Source: Toxonevra muliebris
Taxonomy: Eukaryota; Arthropoda; Insecta; Diptera; Pallopteridae
NCBI GenBank assembly: GCA_963691655.1
Contig: OY829329.1
Span: 9,128,708-9,192,707, forward strand
Direction: 5' to 3'
DNA length: 64,000 nt
A program made the translations under genes and the position numbers. Every line of letters begins with the position of its first letter. The first letter of the stretch is position 1. This document shows positions 23,621 through 35,473 of the stretch, piece after piece. The notes beneath the pieces are model-generated. The model was not told the origin of the DNA. It made no database searches and saw nothing but the letters and a program-made list of their open reading frames with translations.

Positions 23621-25129
23621 AAAAAGGATTTTTCGTTGAAGTTTGTGCCTTTAATCAAAAAATTTTAAAGGAAAGAGTATTCAAAATTTTCTTTCAATTA
23701 TTTCCGTATTTTTTTTTATTTTTTTTTTTTATTTAAATACATAGAAATGTTTAACTGCATTTCATACTTCAGCGATTTCTTTTATTCGTTTATTCAAAAC
23801 ATTTTAAATTTTCCATATAAATTCGCTTTACAAAACTTTCTAACAAATTTTCAATGTTTTTGCTCAATTTTTTTTTTTTCACTTCATCTTTAGATTTCCT
23901 ATCAGTTTTCAAATAATTGCAAACTAATTTTTTTTGTTTCTCCTTTAAAAATAGCAAACTTTCATTGAGATATAAAATGTAAAAAGAATAGTAAAACAAA
24001 AGGGAAAGACAAAAAAAAAATTTAAAAAAATAAAACGGCACCGCCACTGAGAAACTTCCGTTTGAAAGATTTATTGCACTTTTAACAATTTCAGGGACAC
24101 AATTTTTTTTTTTTTTGTTTATTTATTCTTTATCTATTGATCGTATAGCAAATTTCTGTATATATTCGATTCACTTTCGAATTGTTTTGTTTCTTTGACA
24201 CTTTCTTTTGTTTTATGCCATGGTTGCTGCCTCATTTTAGCCAACAAAATATGCTGCCTAGAGTTGGATTTAGTTTTATGGTTTATTCGTGTCGTGGGTG
24301 AAATTTTATACTTGTACTTTATGCAACTTTGCTACTTACTATATGTACACTTTGCTATACTTAGTTTTGTTGCTTTTGTGCATATGTTTTATTGTTGTCA
24401 CATTGTAAAAAGTAAAGTTTAACTTGCATTGTCCTTGTACATATATTTATTTCTTTTTATTGTTGTTTTTTTTTTTATATTTGTTATTTATTCGATTTTG
24501 TATTCTTCGTTGCTGTTGTTCTAGCAACTGAAAAATTTCATAGCTATTGAACAGCTGTGATTTTTTTGGTCAATATGTCAAATGTGTGTGTGTGTGTGGG
24601 TGTGTGCACAAAGTGCGAAGTTCAACTGTTTCTGGTGTGTATTTTTCATGCTCGAGTTCATCTGAAAACAGTTCAAAACTTCATGCAATTTTAATGTATA
24701 TCCTTTCATAGTTTTCTGCTTTATTACATGAGTTTAAGTTCAACTTTTAAAATCAACCATAGCATACTTTTAGGTGCTCTCTCTCTCATTTTGGTTTTTG
24801 TTTTATGCAATTAAATATATTTTTTTGTTTTTTTCTTGTTTGTTGCTATAGTATTATTTTCGTTTATTTTATCTTTTTTCTTGTTCATTGATTAAAAATC
24901 TCATAATTCTTCTTTTAAATTAACGCTTCGCTGCGCAGAAGACAGAAGAAAAAATGTTGTTCTGTTCTTGGCCTTTACTTACTTTGTCTAAGATTGTAGT
25001 AGATTGTATACGCATAAAAGTATACAAAAAAAAAAAACTGCGAATACGACGCAGGACTCGGGGGGGGGGGGGGGAATAGCAGACCCGGTTATAAAACTAC
25101 ACAAAAGAAAAATTAGATAAATTCGTTTG
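23621..25129. other. Intronic spacer between minisatellite blocks
   Basis: T-rich, with (GT)n near 24585 and a G15 run at 25060-25074. No gene recognised. Confidence 0.5.
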
Positions 25130-27420
25130 GTCTGGCATATTTTCTGTGTACTCTACACTTTTGAATGCAAAGTTTTATTTTTTCATTTGATTTTTGGTTT
25201 AAATGTTGGTCTGAGTTTGGATCTTAAGTTTGGTATAAATTTTAGTCTGGGTTTTGGTTTACATCTAGGTCTGAATTTAAACCCATTTTAGTCTGAAATT
25301 TGTATGATTTTTGGTATAAATTTGGTTGATTTTTGGTGTTTGAAATTTTAATTAAGAATTTTCTGGTTTTAGTCTGAATTTCGGTCTAAAGTTTTGTCTG
25401 ATTTTTTTGATTGTTTTTGGTTTCAGTTTAAACTGTAATTTTGTTTGAATTTTCATCTGAAATTGATCGAAATTATGGTCTAATTTTTCTCCTGGATCTT
25501 TGTTTAAATTTGTTAACCTTTTGGTATAACTTATGGTCCGAGTTTTGGTCTAAGTTTTCGTCCGAATTTCGTTCGTGTTTTTTGGTCTTCTTTTGGCTTA
25601 AATTTGGGTCTCAATATTCGTTTGATTTTTGGTCTAAAAACTTGTCTAAATTTGTGTCTGCATTTCGGTTTGAATTATGACCTGATTTTTGGTTTGATTT
25701 TGTGTCTGAAATTGGTCGAAATCATGACTTGATTTTTAGCGTGGATTTGACCTGGATTTTTGTTTAGTTTTATTCACATTTTGGCATGTTTCATGATCCG
25801 AGTTTTGGTCTAAGTTTTAGCAAAAAATTAAGTTCGTGTTTTGGTCTAATTTTGGTCTTAATTTGCGTCTCAATATTTCTTTAATTTTTGGTACAATTTT
25901 TAATTGGTCTAAATTTTGGTTTGCATTTCGGTTTGAGTTTAAGTTCAAATTTAGGTCTTATTTTTATTTCTTTTAGCTGCTATTTCGGTCTGAATTGTGG
26001 TCTAAAGTTTTGTCTAGTTTATGGTTTGATTTTAATGTGAATTTTGGTCTGAATTATAGTCTGATTTTGGCTTAGATTTTGGGTCTAAAATTGGTCGAAA
26101 TTATGGCATGATTTTTGCTTTGAATTTGATTGGATTTCTGTGTGAATTTGTTCGCTTTTGATCGGATTTTTTGTTTGATTTTGGATTTGAAATTAATCAA
26201 AAGTAATGGCATAATTTTTAGCCTGGATTTTGATTAAATTTAGTTGCCTTTGGAAATGCTTTATGGTCCGAGCTTTGGTCTATGTGTCGGCCGAAATTCG
26301 GTCCATATTTTGGTCTAAAAGTGTAGCTCGAATTTGGTCTAAATTTGGATTTAAATTTTGGTCTAAATTTGAATTTAAATTTTGGTCTAAATTTTAGTTA
26401 AATTTTTGGTCTAAGTATTGGTTTGACTTTTGGTCTAAATTTTGGTTTGATTTTTGGTCTAAATTTTGGGTTTAATTTTTGCTTTGATTTTTGGTCTAAA
26501 TTTTGGTTTGATTTTTGGTCTAAAATTTGGTTTGAGTTTTGGCCTAAACTTTGGTTAGATATTTGGTCTAAATTTTAGTTTGATTTTTGGTCTAAATTAT
26601 AGTTGAATTTTTGGTTTGATTTTGTTCTGAATTTTGGTCTAAATTTTGGTATGATTTTTGGTCTAAAATTTGGTTTGAGTTTTGGTCTAAATTTTGGTTT
26701 GATTTTTGGTCTAAATTTTAGTTTGATTTTTGGTCTAAATTATAATTGAATTTTTGGTTTGATTTTTGTTGTGAATTTGGGTCAAAATTTTGGTTTGATA
26801 TTTGGTCTAAATTTTGGTTTGGTTTTTGGTCTAAATTTCGGTTTGAATTTTGGTCTAAATTTTGGTTTGATTTTTGGTCTAAAATATAGTTAAATTTTTG
26901 GTTTGATTTTTGTTCTGAATTTTTGTCAAAATTTTGGTTTGATTTTTGGTCTAAATATTAGTTTGATTTTTGGTCTAAATTTTGGTTTGATTTTTGGTCT
27001 AAATTTTAGTTTCATTTTTGGTCTAAATTTTGGTTTAATTTTTGGTCTAAAATTTGATTTAACTTTTGGTCTAAATTTTGATTTTTGATCGGAATTTGAT
27101 TTTTGGTTTGAGTTCGGTTGAAATTTTGCCGTTGTCTTTCGGTTCCCGGTTTTTGTTGCTTTTAGATAAGATTTTTAGTTTGAATTTTGTTTTGAGTTTT
27201 GGTTTGAGCTTCGGCCTGAATTGGGTCTATTGTTTCTTTCGTTATGTGTTTCGACTATAGTCTAAAGTTTGGTGTGATATTTTGTCTGAGTTTTAGTCCG
27301 AGGTTTGGTTTATTTTTGGTTTAAATTTTGGTCTAAAATTTGTTCCGATTTTTGATCCGCTTTTGGTCTCAATTTGAGTCTGAATTTCTAACCAATTTTT
27401 AGCTCAATCTTAGCTCTTTT
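25130..27420. repeat. 12-bp minisatellite, block 3, next to exon
   Basis: Degenerate at the left, then a clean 24-bp dimer GGTCTAAATTTTGGTTTGAT plus TTTT around 26390-27080. It ends about 60 bp before the exon starting at 27487. Same family and same strand sense as blocks 1 and 2. Confidence 0.9.
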
Positions 27421-27486
27421 AATTTATTACATTTTTTGGTTTATTTACTTATTTAATTAATTTGTTTTTCTTCCCGTCCCTTTCAG

Positions 27487-28174
27487 CATGGGCTTCCAGC
27501 TTCAACATGGTCATTCGCATGGCATGACCGGTGGTGGTCATAGTCATGGTGGCAGCTCTAAGAAAAACAAATCAAAACCATTCGAAATTGATTTGGCACA
27601 CACTATCGCATTACAACAAGCTGTTAAAGCAGCAGCAGCAGCCGGACCAGGAGCAACACCACCGAAAATTTGTGCACATCAGGATATGTGTGTATGTGCA
27701 CCGGCACCACGCACCCCAACTGGCTTGGCAACACATCTACCGGCAACAGGATCCCTGAAAGAATATCATTCAGCTGCAATATGCCCGGCATCGCCAAACG
27801 AACGCATTGAAGATGGTGTCACCGATTTGGCGGAAGTTGATGCAGAATTACCAGCTGCTGGTCTACGCACTTTCTCATATCAAAATTCAACTTCTATAAT
27901 CGATGGTAAAGCGGAAATTTCCGCTGTCATGGCTGAAACAGTACCTGGAGGACATCATCACGGGGGTGAAGCACGTCGCGAAGCTGTCAATTTAAATGTC
28001 CGTGCTGCATTCATACACGTAGTCGGTGATATGATACAGAGTGTTGGGGTATTTGTGGCGGCTATAATTATTTACTTCCGGCCTGATTGGTCAATTGTCG
28101 ATCCGATTTGTACGTTTATATTTTCGGTCATTGTGCTGATTACGACGTTTGCCATTATGAAGGATGCATTGCTG
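27487..28174 (+). CDS. ZnT35C: ZnT zinc transporter, exon with His-rich loop, TM5 and TM6
   Basis: Largest visible exon, acceptor CCCTTTCAG ending at 27486 and donor GTAAGT at 28175. Its first base completes Ile60 and it reads M61-L289 without a stop. Residues 64-82 hold the His-rich cytosolic motif QLQHGHSHG..GHSHGG. The TM4-TM5 loop is about 165 residues, much longer than in vertebrate ZnT2/3/8 as I know them; it has an Ala run, a Cys/His cluster (C122, H124, C128, C130) and a second His run (HHH) near residue 216. TM5 is about residues 231-257 and carries HVVGD (H237, D241), the HxxxD that completes the tetrahedral transport-site zinc ligands with TM2. TM6 is about 261-284. The exon ends in phase 0 after DALL. 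If the donor is ignored, the frame runs only 14 more codons to a stop at 28217-28219. Role inferred from the family: vesicular or plasma-membrane zinc efflux. Confidence 0.95.
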
Positions 28175-29028
28175 GTAAGTTGTGGTGAAGTGGTGAAAGT
28201 GGTGAAGGTTGTCAGCTGAAAGAAGCTTTCTTCATTGTGCTGTTATTTAATAATAGTTTTTGTGAATCTCGTTATTTGATTTACATCTTCATAACCACAT
28301 AGATTTTAACTATTTTCTTTCTTTCTGTATTTTGTTACTATAACCTAAGATAAGCCACTAGTGCGTGTCTTTTGCATAACTTTTTAGTTCTTCAATGTCT
28401 CTCTCTCTTTCTCTCTCTGTGTGTGCTTCCCTCTTTCCCTTTCTCTCAAATCTGTAGAGTCCTTAATTTCATTCCTTTCACCAATTTACTTCTTCACTCT
28501 ATCATCAATTCAGTACTTTACCACTAAAATGAATGAAAAAAAAAAACACACACAAAATGCAATTTATCATTTTATACTTTGGCGCCCGTGCTTCCTTTTT
28601 CCATTTTGCCGCCATGTTCTTTTTCGTCTCTTTCATTTCCGTTTGTTCCTTTTGGCTTTCTTTTTTATTTTTATTTTTTTTAATATTCCCTATAGCTTTC
28701 GTCGGCGCATTTTATGATTTTATTTTGTTGCAATTTGTTTTACATTTTGTTATGTTTGTTTTTATTTTATTGCTTTGTTTTTTGTTTTTGTTATTGTTTT
28801 TGTGTTGTGTTGCCTAAATTTGATTATTCTGTTAACAATTGTGAATATTTTCTTCTCTTTTTTTATGCTTACGTCCAACATTGCAACCACTGAAACCGAC
28901 TTCAACATCGCCCCCCCCCCCCCCCCCTCCCGCCACCTTCAACATTACCAAACAATTTTGGTGAAATTCATCGTCATCGCCATTGCTATTGCCATCGCCA
29001 CTTGCGGTTAAAAAAAAATGATAAATAG
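28175..29028 (+). other. ZnT35C: 854-bp intron with C17 tract
   Basis: Donor GTAAGT, acceptor AATAG. It contains a CT-rich stretch near 28396-28450, T-rich sequence and a run of 17 C at 28911-28927. The usual polypyrimidine tract next to the acceptor is missing. Confidence 0.85.
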
Positions 29029-29176
29029 GTCCTTATGGAAGGTACTCCCAGCTACATGCATTACACCGAAGTGCTCAACATATTCAAACAAATCGAGGGT
29101 GTCGAGCGTGTACATAATCTGCGAATTTGGGCTTTGAGCATTAATAAAATTGCTTTATCTGTGCATTTGGCGATTG
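29029..29176 (+). CDS. ZnT35C: ZnT zinc transporter, C-terminal-domain exon
   Basis: Starts after AG at 29027-29028 and ends before GTGAGC at 29177. Phase 0 entry joins ..DALL to VLMEGTPSYM, giving the family signature L-V-L-M-E-G-T-P at the start of the cytosolic C-terminal domain. Residues 290-338 include VERVHNLRIWALS and LSVHLAI, the beta-strand core that dimerises and senses zinc in CDF proteins; the His of VHNLRIW and the His of SVHLAI are at positions typically conserved. The exon ends one base into a codon (G + CT = Ala339). The acceptor is poor: the 20 bases before it are A-rich (AAAAAAAAATGATAAATAG), and the nearest pyrimidine tract is about 100 bp upstream. Homology across both junctions supports the splice. 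Confidence 0.93.
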
Positions 29177-29439
29177 GTGAGCATAAAAACAAAAACAACA
29201 AATTTTATATGAAAATAACATACCATACACACACACACACATATATTTACTTTAGAGTGGATCGACTTTTTTTTAGGAAACTTTTGTAATCTTCACTAGG
29301 AGATATAGAGATTTCTTATGAGTGGGAAGAGGGGGTGAAGTGTTCATTCAACTACAACAGTTTGCGTTTTATTTTTCGTTACATGATTAAAATTGTTATT
29401 GAGATTAGAATGTTTATTATTAGAGTTAACATTATTAGA

Positions 29440-29960
29440 GTTAACATGTCGATAATTAACATTCGGCGAATTTGTAACAACAGCAGTTTTTAACAGTGTC
29501 AGTATAAGAGTAAGGCTTAATGTTAACACCATTGACAGTAGCAACAGCAGCAGTAGGCAATTTATTATTAACAGTACCAGTAACAGCATCAGCATATGAG
29601 AGAGGAATGCTAAAAGGGCATAATGTTAGCACCATCAACAGCAGCAACAGCCAATTTTTTATTAGGGTGAACATTATTGGATATAACATGTCGGCAGTTA
29701 ACATTCGGCGAATTTGTAACAGCGTCAGTATAAGAGCGGAGCATAATGTTAACACCATCGATAACAGCAGCCAATTTATTATTAACAGTACCAGTAACAG
29801 CATCAGCATATGAGAGAGGAATACTAAAAGGGCATAATGTTAGCACCATCGACAGCAGCAACAGCAGCACCAGCCAATTCATTATTAACAGCAGCTGTAG
29901 TAGTATCAGTATATAACAGAGGTTTACTGTTAATTCCATTAACAATAGCAACAATAGAAA
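29440..29960. repeat. Duplicated segments, 214-242-bp spacing
   Basis: TAACATGTCG..TTAACATTCGGCGAATTTGT occurs from 29442 and from 29684; CAGTAACAGCATCAGCATAT with GAGAGAGGAAT..AAAAGGGCATAATGTTAGC occurs from about 29579 and 29793. CAG/CAA-rich units, tandemly duplicated with indels. Confidence 0.8.
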
Positions 29961-32227
29961 TTTTGTCAGAGTGAAAGACAGCGACAGAGTTCGTGACATC
30001 ACAGATATCGTTGATTACAGTAGCATCATCTTCGGTGTTATATGTATCAGTAGAAGAAAAGGAATTAACAGAAGAGCATGAATTACTTATTGAATGGTTG
30101 AGCAGAGATCGATTGTGATTTATTAAGACTTGGTTTTATTGCATTTTTCGATGAGGTGGGAACGAGAGGGGCTATTAGCAAAGAGTATAAATTACAAAGA
30201 GGTTACTTTTTGGAACGTAAAATTTTAGAAACCATTTATGAGGTGCAATACCAATTGTTGACAACGAATCCACCGGACAAAATATATGAATGGATATATT
30301 GGCGGTGTTTGATAAAACAAATAGTTTACATTTCTTTTGACAATTAACATTTGCAGTATTTATATATATTCTTGAGATACAAATATGTAAACGTTTTGAA
30401 CGATGGCACGCGTGGCTATCTTAGCAAATACACAAACCACAAAATGTAAAAATTTCTGTGTAAACTTAACAGAAAAAATGTTAAACAAAAAATGTAATGT
30501 TAAGCAGTACATATTTTATTTTTTCGGATCCTAATGACCATTTGGAGAACTGACTGTGACCACCAGACACACCATTCGATAGGTATTGAACTGCTGTTTT
30601 ATCCAGCATACACAAATTTCACATATTTATTTCAGATTATTTTAAATTAATGTCTAAAACCACTCATTTTGTAAAGCGAGTTGGAGGAATCCGAAAATAA
30701 TGATTATTTTATAAAACTAAATAAAAAAAATCAACACGTTCTAATTGTCGGAGAGCATAGTTGAGTACACCAAAATGATACTGGTTGCACGCTTTAGTGA
30801 AACCAGTAAAGATTTTTAATTTTTGACCATGTTTAAGCCACTACTTCTTAATTTCTATTCTATTTCTTTCTATGTTCGGATCCTTTCCCAACACTCTTTT
30901 TTCTATTTCTATTCTCAGTTTCTCTTCCTACTCAATTCTCCCGTTCTATCCTTTTCTATATTATATTTTCTATTCTTATGAATATCTCTCAAGTCCCGGT
31001 CGCTATCTTCCATAATTTTCTATTTTTGTATAATTTCAAATTTCTATTTCCATTTCAATAAACTATATTAATTACTTTTAAAACCGAATTTCCACCGTGT
31101 TTTTCATTTCAAAAAATATAATTCACCTCCGAATTATACAGAGCATTACCCCTAAAAATTGAAAATAATTATTATCTATTGATTTTTATTTTTTAAATCT
31201 GGTTTAAAATTAATTTTTGATTTTTATGTTTTTGCTCATCCGAAAAAATCAACTTATGATTTTTATTTTGTTTTTTTCGAGAATAAAAATTATTGTTTGA
31301 GTTAAATTTTTTTGCTTAAGAATAAAAATTATTTTTTGAGTTTTACTTTCATGTTCGGGAATAAAAATTATTGATTGAGTTTAATTTTTTTTCGAAATGA
31401 AAAACTCAAAACCTCATAAATCCTTGTTATTGCGAGTACGGTTATTGCATGTTCGGCAATTTATAGTCGAATTTTCCATAGAATATTTTCCTCCAACATA
31501 TTAACCCTTTAGCACCAACAATTATGGGCCCTTTTAGCTCTTTATGAAAAAGTTTCTTTTTTGATACATTACAAGGGTTGATAGAGGGTTAATATGTTCC
31601 AAAAATATGTTGCTCATCAAATTTTACTATAGGTCTTTCAACAACAAAAATCTGTAAAGTTGATTTTGGTAAAAATAAACCCAAGTTCCAAAAATGTATC
31701 AAATTTTCACCTTTTATACGCAGTGAACAAGTGTGTCTTTAAGATTATTTTCGAGACTAAAAAATTATTTGATGTTGCAAAATAAACTTTAATTTTTTTT
31801 TTCAATAATTAAAAATTAAGAAATAATTAAAAAATATGCATTCATTTTGGTCATTATATGTACAAAATTCCAAAAGCTCTACAGTCTTTCCCAAAAACTT
31901 CTTTCAATCTTTTTTCGAATTTTATTCTTAACAAAGTCCAAATCTACGATTCTAAAACTAAAAACAAAAATTTAACCCCGAAATAAAAGAGTTGAGAAGA
32001 AAGGGTTGATTAACGCAAGTGATTGGTATTGATGAGTAGATCAATCCTGCATTTCCCGAGTATCTAATATTAATTTCGGTCTAAAATTTTTTTTTTTTTT
32101 AATGTTTAATTTCATATTCTGCAATTATGTATTTAATTTCTTCCTCATTTTTCATTATAATATATAAAATAACTATGCAGTTTAATTCAAGAATAAACAT
32201 TTAAAATTCTTATTCTTCTTTAATTCT
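29961..32227. other. Intronic sequence, AT-rich
   Basis: No repeat family recognised. A short inverted pair (AACATATTAACCCT near 31497; AGGGTTAATATGTT near 31586) is present. A 63-codon open frame at 30156-30347 has no recognised relative. Confidence 0.5.
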
Positions 32228-32660
32228 TTACTTTTGCGTATACGTTTTCACTTTGCACCACATATTTTTAACATGAGGTGAAGTGTTAATTGTCATTAAA
32301 ATATTAAATTTGATATTCCTGTTAAATCTTCTTCTCTGTTTTAGCCTATACGATTTCCCATTCCACCTCATATTTTTAACATGACATGCAATGTTAATTC
32401 TCATCAAAATGTTAAATTTGATATTTCTGTTAAATTTTCTTCTCTGTTTTAGCCTATACGATTTCCCATTCCACCTCATATTTTTAACATGAGATGAAAT
32501 GTTAATTCTCATCAAAATGTTAAATTTGATATTTCTGTTAAATCTTCTTCTCTGTTTTAGCCTATACGATTTCCCATTGCACCTCATATTTTTAACATGA
32601 GGTGAAATGTTAATTCTTTTCCAAATGTTAAAATTAAAATTCTGCAATTGATAATTTTCG
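32228..32660. repeat. 108-bp tandem repeat x4
   Basis: CACCTCATATTTTTAACATG (first unit CACCACAT..) starts at 32256, 32364, 32472 and 32580, an exact 108-bp period. Units share GTTAATTCTCATCAAAATGT and TTTTAGCCTATACGATTTCC. A diverged fifth piece lies at about 32735-32790. The long minus-strand open frame is due to 108 = 3 x 36. Confidence 0.9.
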
Positions 32661-34890
32661 TCAACTATGGGGAAAAACAACAAAAACGCACATCTCTTCT
32701 TCTTATTCTTTGCTTTGCTCTTCTGTCACAATCAGCTTCTAACATGAGGTGCAGTGTTAATTCTTTTGTAAATGTTAAATTTGGTATTTCGCTGCTACGA
32801 TAACATGTACACAAACAATTTTTGTATATATTTATTTCTGTTTTATTTTTATGTAGTTAACATAGTTATTCAAGAAAAAAAATTTTGACAGCTGTTTACA
32901 GCAAAGTATAAGAGTATGTAGTTTGAAGGGTAGCTTTTAAGCGAGTGTTAATTTTATTATTGGATCTTGCGGCAGTATAAGAGTTAGTGTTGATAATTAA
33001 TTTTCAGGGTTGCTAACACCGATTGCCTTGTTAGAAAAAGGATAAATCTGAATTGGCAACACATTTCAGAAATTCACTAAGATTGTGATTGTGTAATGGA
33101 TTTAACAAAATATAACCACTCTAATGTACATGCCGCACATAAACAAAACCGTTAAAAAAATAAATGAAGTATGCCTCTGTATGTCAGTATGTATGCATGA
33201 GATCATATGTGTGCATGTGTGTGTGTGTGTGAGTCTGGGTGTTTGTGTTTTTGGTAATTATCTTTATGGATTTATGTACTTGTTGTTTTGTTATTACAAT
33301 ATTGTTGTTGTTGTTGTTCTGTTGAAATATCGTGTAAGTAATTAGTTTAATTATTATTTGAAATGTATTTTTAAATGGTTGAACATTTTGATAATATTTT
33401 AAACTCATGCACAAATTTAGTTAGCTACAATGAAGTGGGCGTGAAGTATGCGCTCATAAACTGTTGTATAAATGTAGAATAATTGTAAATTGAGATTATG
33501 AGGTAATTACAAAGCAATAAATTGTTTTATTTCAATGTGTCAATTTCGTTTAGTTGTTTGTGAGATTCAATTTGTGCGTGATATTATAATCGGTATATGT
33601 AAAAGTATCCGTAGACCATTTATTGCATAGCTTAATTCTTCAGTATTAGAAAAGCCACAAACTATTTGATGATGATGTAAATAGGCGAGAAATAATTTCA
33701 TTAATTAATAATACACGAAATGAGAAAGCAATTTACAATGCAAGTAAAACTTTTTGCAGTGCAAGAGCAAAGCCAGAGGAAAAACAGGAAACAGAAATAG
33801 AAAATTCATAGACTAAGTTGAAAAAAAAAAAAATTATCGCTAGTAAATGTTAAATAGAAGCCATAGAACTACAAGCAAATTATTATAATTATTATATTTT
33901 TTTTTTTTTAAACTGTTAACCATTTTAAAATATTTTTAAAAATAATTCAAAAACTCATGAGAGCAATACAGCAACAACTATGTAGATGTAGGTAGATATA
34001 ACTAAAAACCAAAAATATTAAAACTTCTCTTAACCATCAGGTGGGTGTCTCACTCACTCTTGTACAATATTTAAGTACAAAACGGAAACGGAAATGTTTT
34101 TTGTTGTTGCTGTTGTTTTTTTTTTTCTATTGCATTCATAATGTTATTTAAACTTTTCTTGTTTTGCATATTTTGCGCTCCAATTATACAATTCTCATAC
34201 GTGCACCAAAGAGGCAGAGAGAGAGAGAGAGAGAGGGAGAATAGAAACTTTCTAAATTGACATTATGATTATTAAAATTTTATTTCATTATTATTATTAT
34301 TTTTATTATTATTTTTATAATATTATGACTTTTCAGTTTATGAATGATCAAAAACATTTTCTAAACAAAACCAACAACAAACATTCAACTAGTTGATTTG
34401 TTTTTGTTTTTATATGTACTATTGCTTGCCTGCCTGGTTGGTTTGTTTTGGTTGCTATTTGTGGTATGTTGACTCGTGGCTTTTGTTGCAAAAGTTTTAA
34501 GTGCATTTTAAGCCTCTGATGAGACATAACGATGATGATGATGATGCTAATAATAACAATCATAATAATGATGCTACTTTTGATTATGTTGATAATGATG
34601 ATGATGATGATGACGATGACATTTATGCAAAGTTCATTTTAGTCTTTGAAACAGCTGTCGTTTGCGTCGTGCGTGTATCTGTGTGTGTTTGTGATAGAGA
34701 TAAGTAACTAAGGAGATGAAGAATTTAATGTGGTTATTATAATTGGAATAATTTGAATGATTAATTTAAACTTTAAAGTTCATAGTTTATGCTTAATTAG
34801 TAAAGTAGCATTTACAAATATAAGTATTTGATTAAAGAATCATTTTAATTTCAATTTAATTTTCACTAAAGTATTTTAGTAATTCTATTT
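32661..34890. other. Intronic sequence, microsatellites
   Basis: (GT)n near 33208-33231, (GTT)n near 33302, (GA)n near 34218-34236, (GAT)n interrupted at 34527-34620. No gene. Confidence 0.55.
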
Positions 34891-35200
34891 GAGAGGCTGA
34901 GAGGAAAAGTGGTATAACTTCTACGTTCAGCAAAAAACGGAATAATTTTACTTAAGAGCAAAAGCAAAACGAAATATGTTCAGGGCAAAAGTGAAACGAA
35001 TTATGTTCAGAGCGAAAACGGAATAAAAAACTATGCTGTTCTTGCTCTGAAAGAATTGTTATACCATTTTTGTTCTTACTTTTAAGGCGTTTCATTTTCA
35101 CTCTAAATCGTATTACTTATGCCATTCTTGCACTGACACACTAATTTATTTCACTTTTACTCTTATATAAATTTTAGCCCGCTTTTCCTCTCAACCTGTC
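34891..35200 (-). mobile_element. 310-bp MITE, copy A
   Basis: Ends GAGAGGCTGAGAGGAAAAGT and (reverse complement of the right end) GACAGGTTGAGAGGAAAAGC. It is inverted relative to copies B and C (52025-52334, 52378-52687), all exactly 310 bp. Flanked by ATTT on both sides, a possible 4-bp target duplication. Internal AGAGCAAAAGTGAAA motifs and CGAAATATGTTCAG repeats; no coding capacity. Confidence 0.85.
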
Positions 35201-35473
35201 ATTTAATTCTTACTTGATATTTTTAAATTTAGCAATTAGTAGTAGAATAATAAAAAATTGTATTAACCATTTTTTTTTATTGGACTAAAGAGAGTTAATG
35301 GTATAATTTACAACATAAAAAAAATAAAAATTAAATGAACTATGGTGAAATCATGTTTAAGATGATAGCAAGTTTATAACAATTTTACCTTGTCAAAAAC
35401 CATACATTTTTGTTGTTGCTTTTGATACCATTTGATATACTTGTATATTTATAGTTGTACCAACTACCCTATC

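Larger units (their letters stand above)
8040..27486 (+). other. ZnT35C: 19.4-kb intron of the ZnT gene
   Basis: Bounded by GTAAGT (8040) and TTTCAG (27486). It is packed with minisatellites, tandem repeats and one dispersed-repeat copy (listed separately). I found no exon-like frame inside it on either strand; open frames are repeat-driven or homopolymer-driven. Confidence 0.85.

Noticed and set aside
18535..24610. Metal-response-element cores (TGCRCNC), e.g. near 18541 and 24600
   Set aside because: The 7-mer is too degenerate, one lies in dispersed repeat R and the other in (GT)n, and the promoter of the gene is not in the window.
22777..27260. Asn/Phe/Ile/Gly/Leu-rich frames in the 12-bp arrays
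   Set aside because: 12-bp stop-free monomer; amino-acid pattern follows the repeat on either strand.
8040..27486. Recursive-splice (ratchet) site in the 19-kb intron
   Set aside because: I looked for pyrimidine tract + CAG|GTAAGT and saw none convincing; ATCAGGTAAAC near 8953 lacks the tract.
32228..32683. 151-codon minus-strand repeat protein
   Set aside because: 108-bp tandem repeat (3 x 36); no supporting features.
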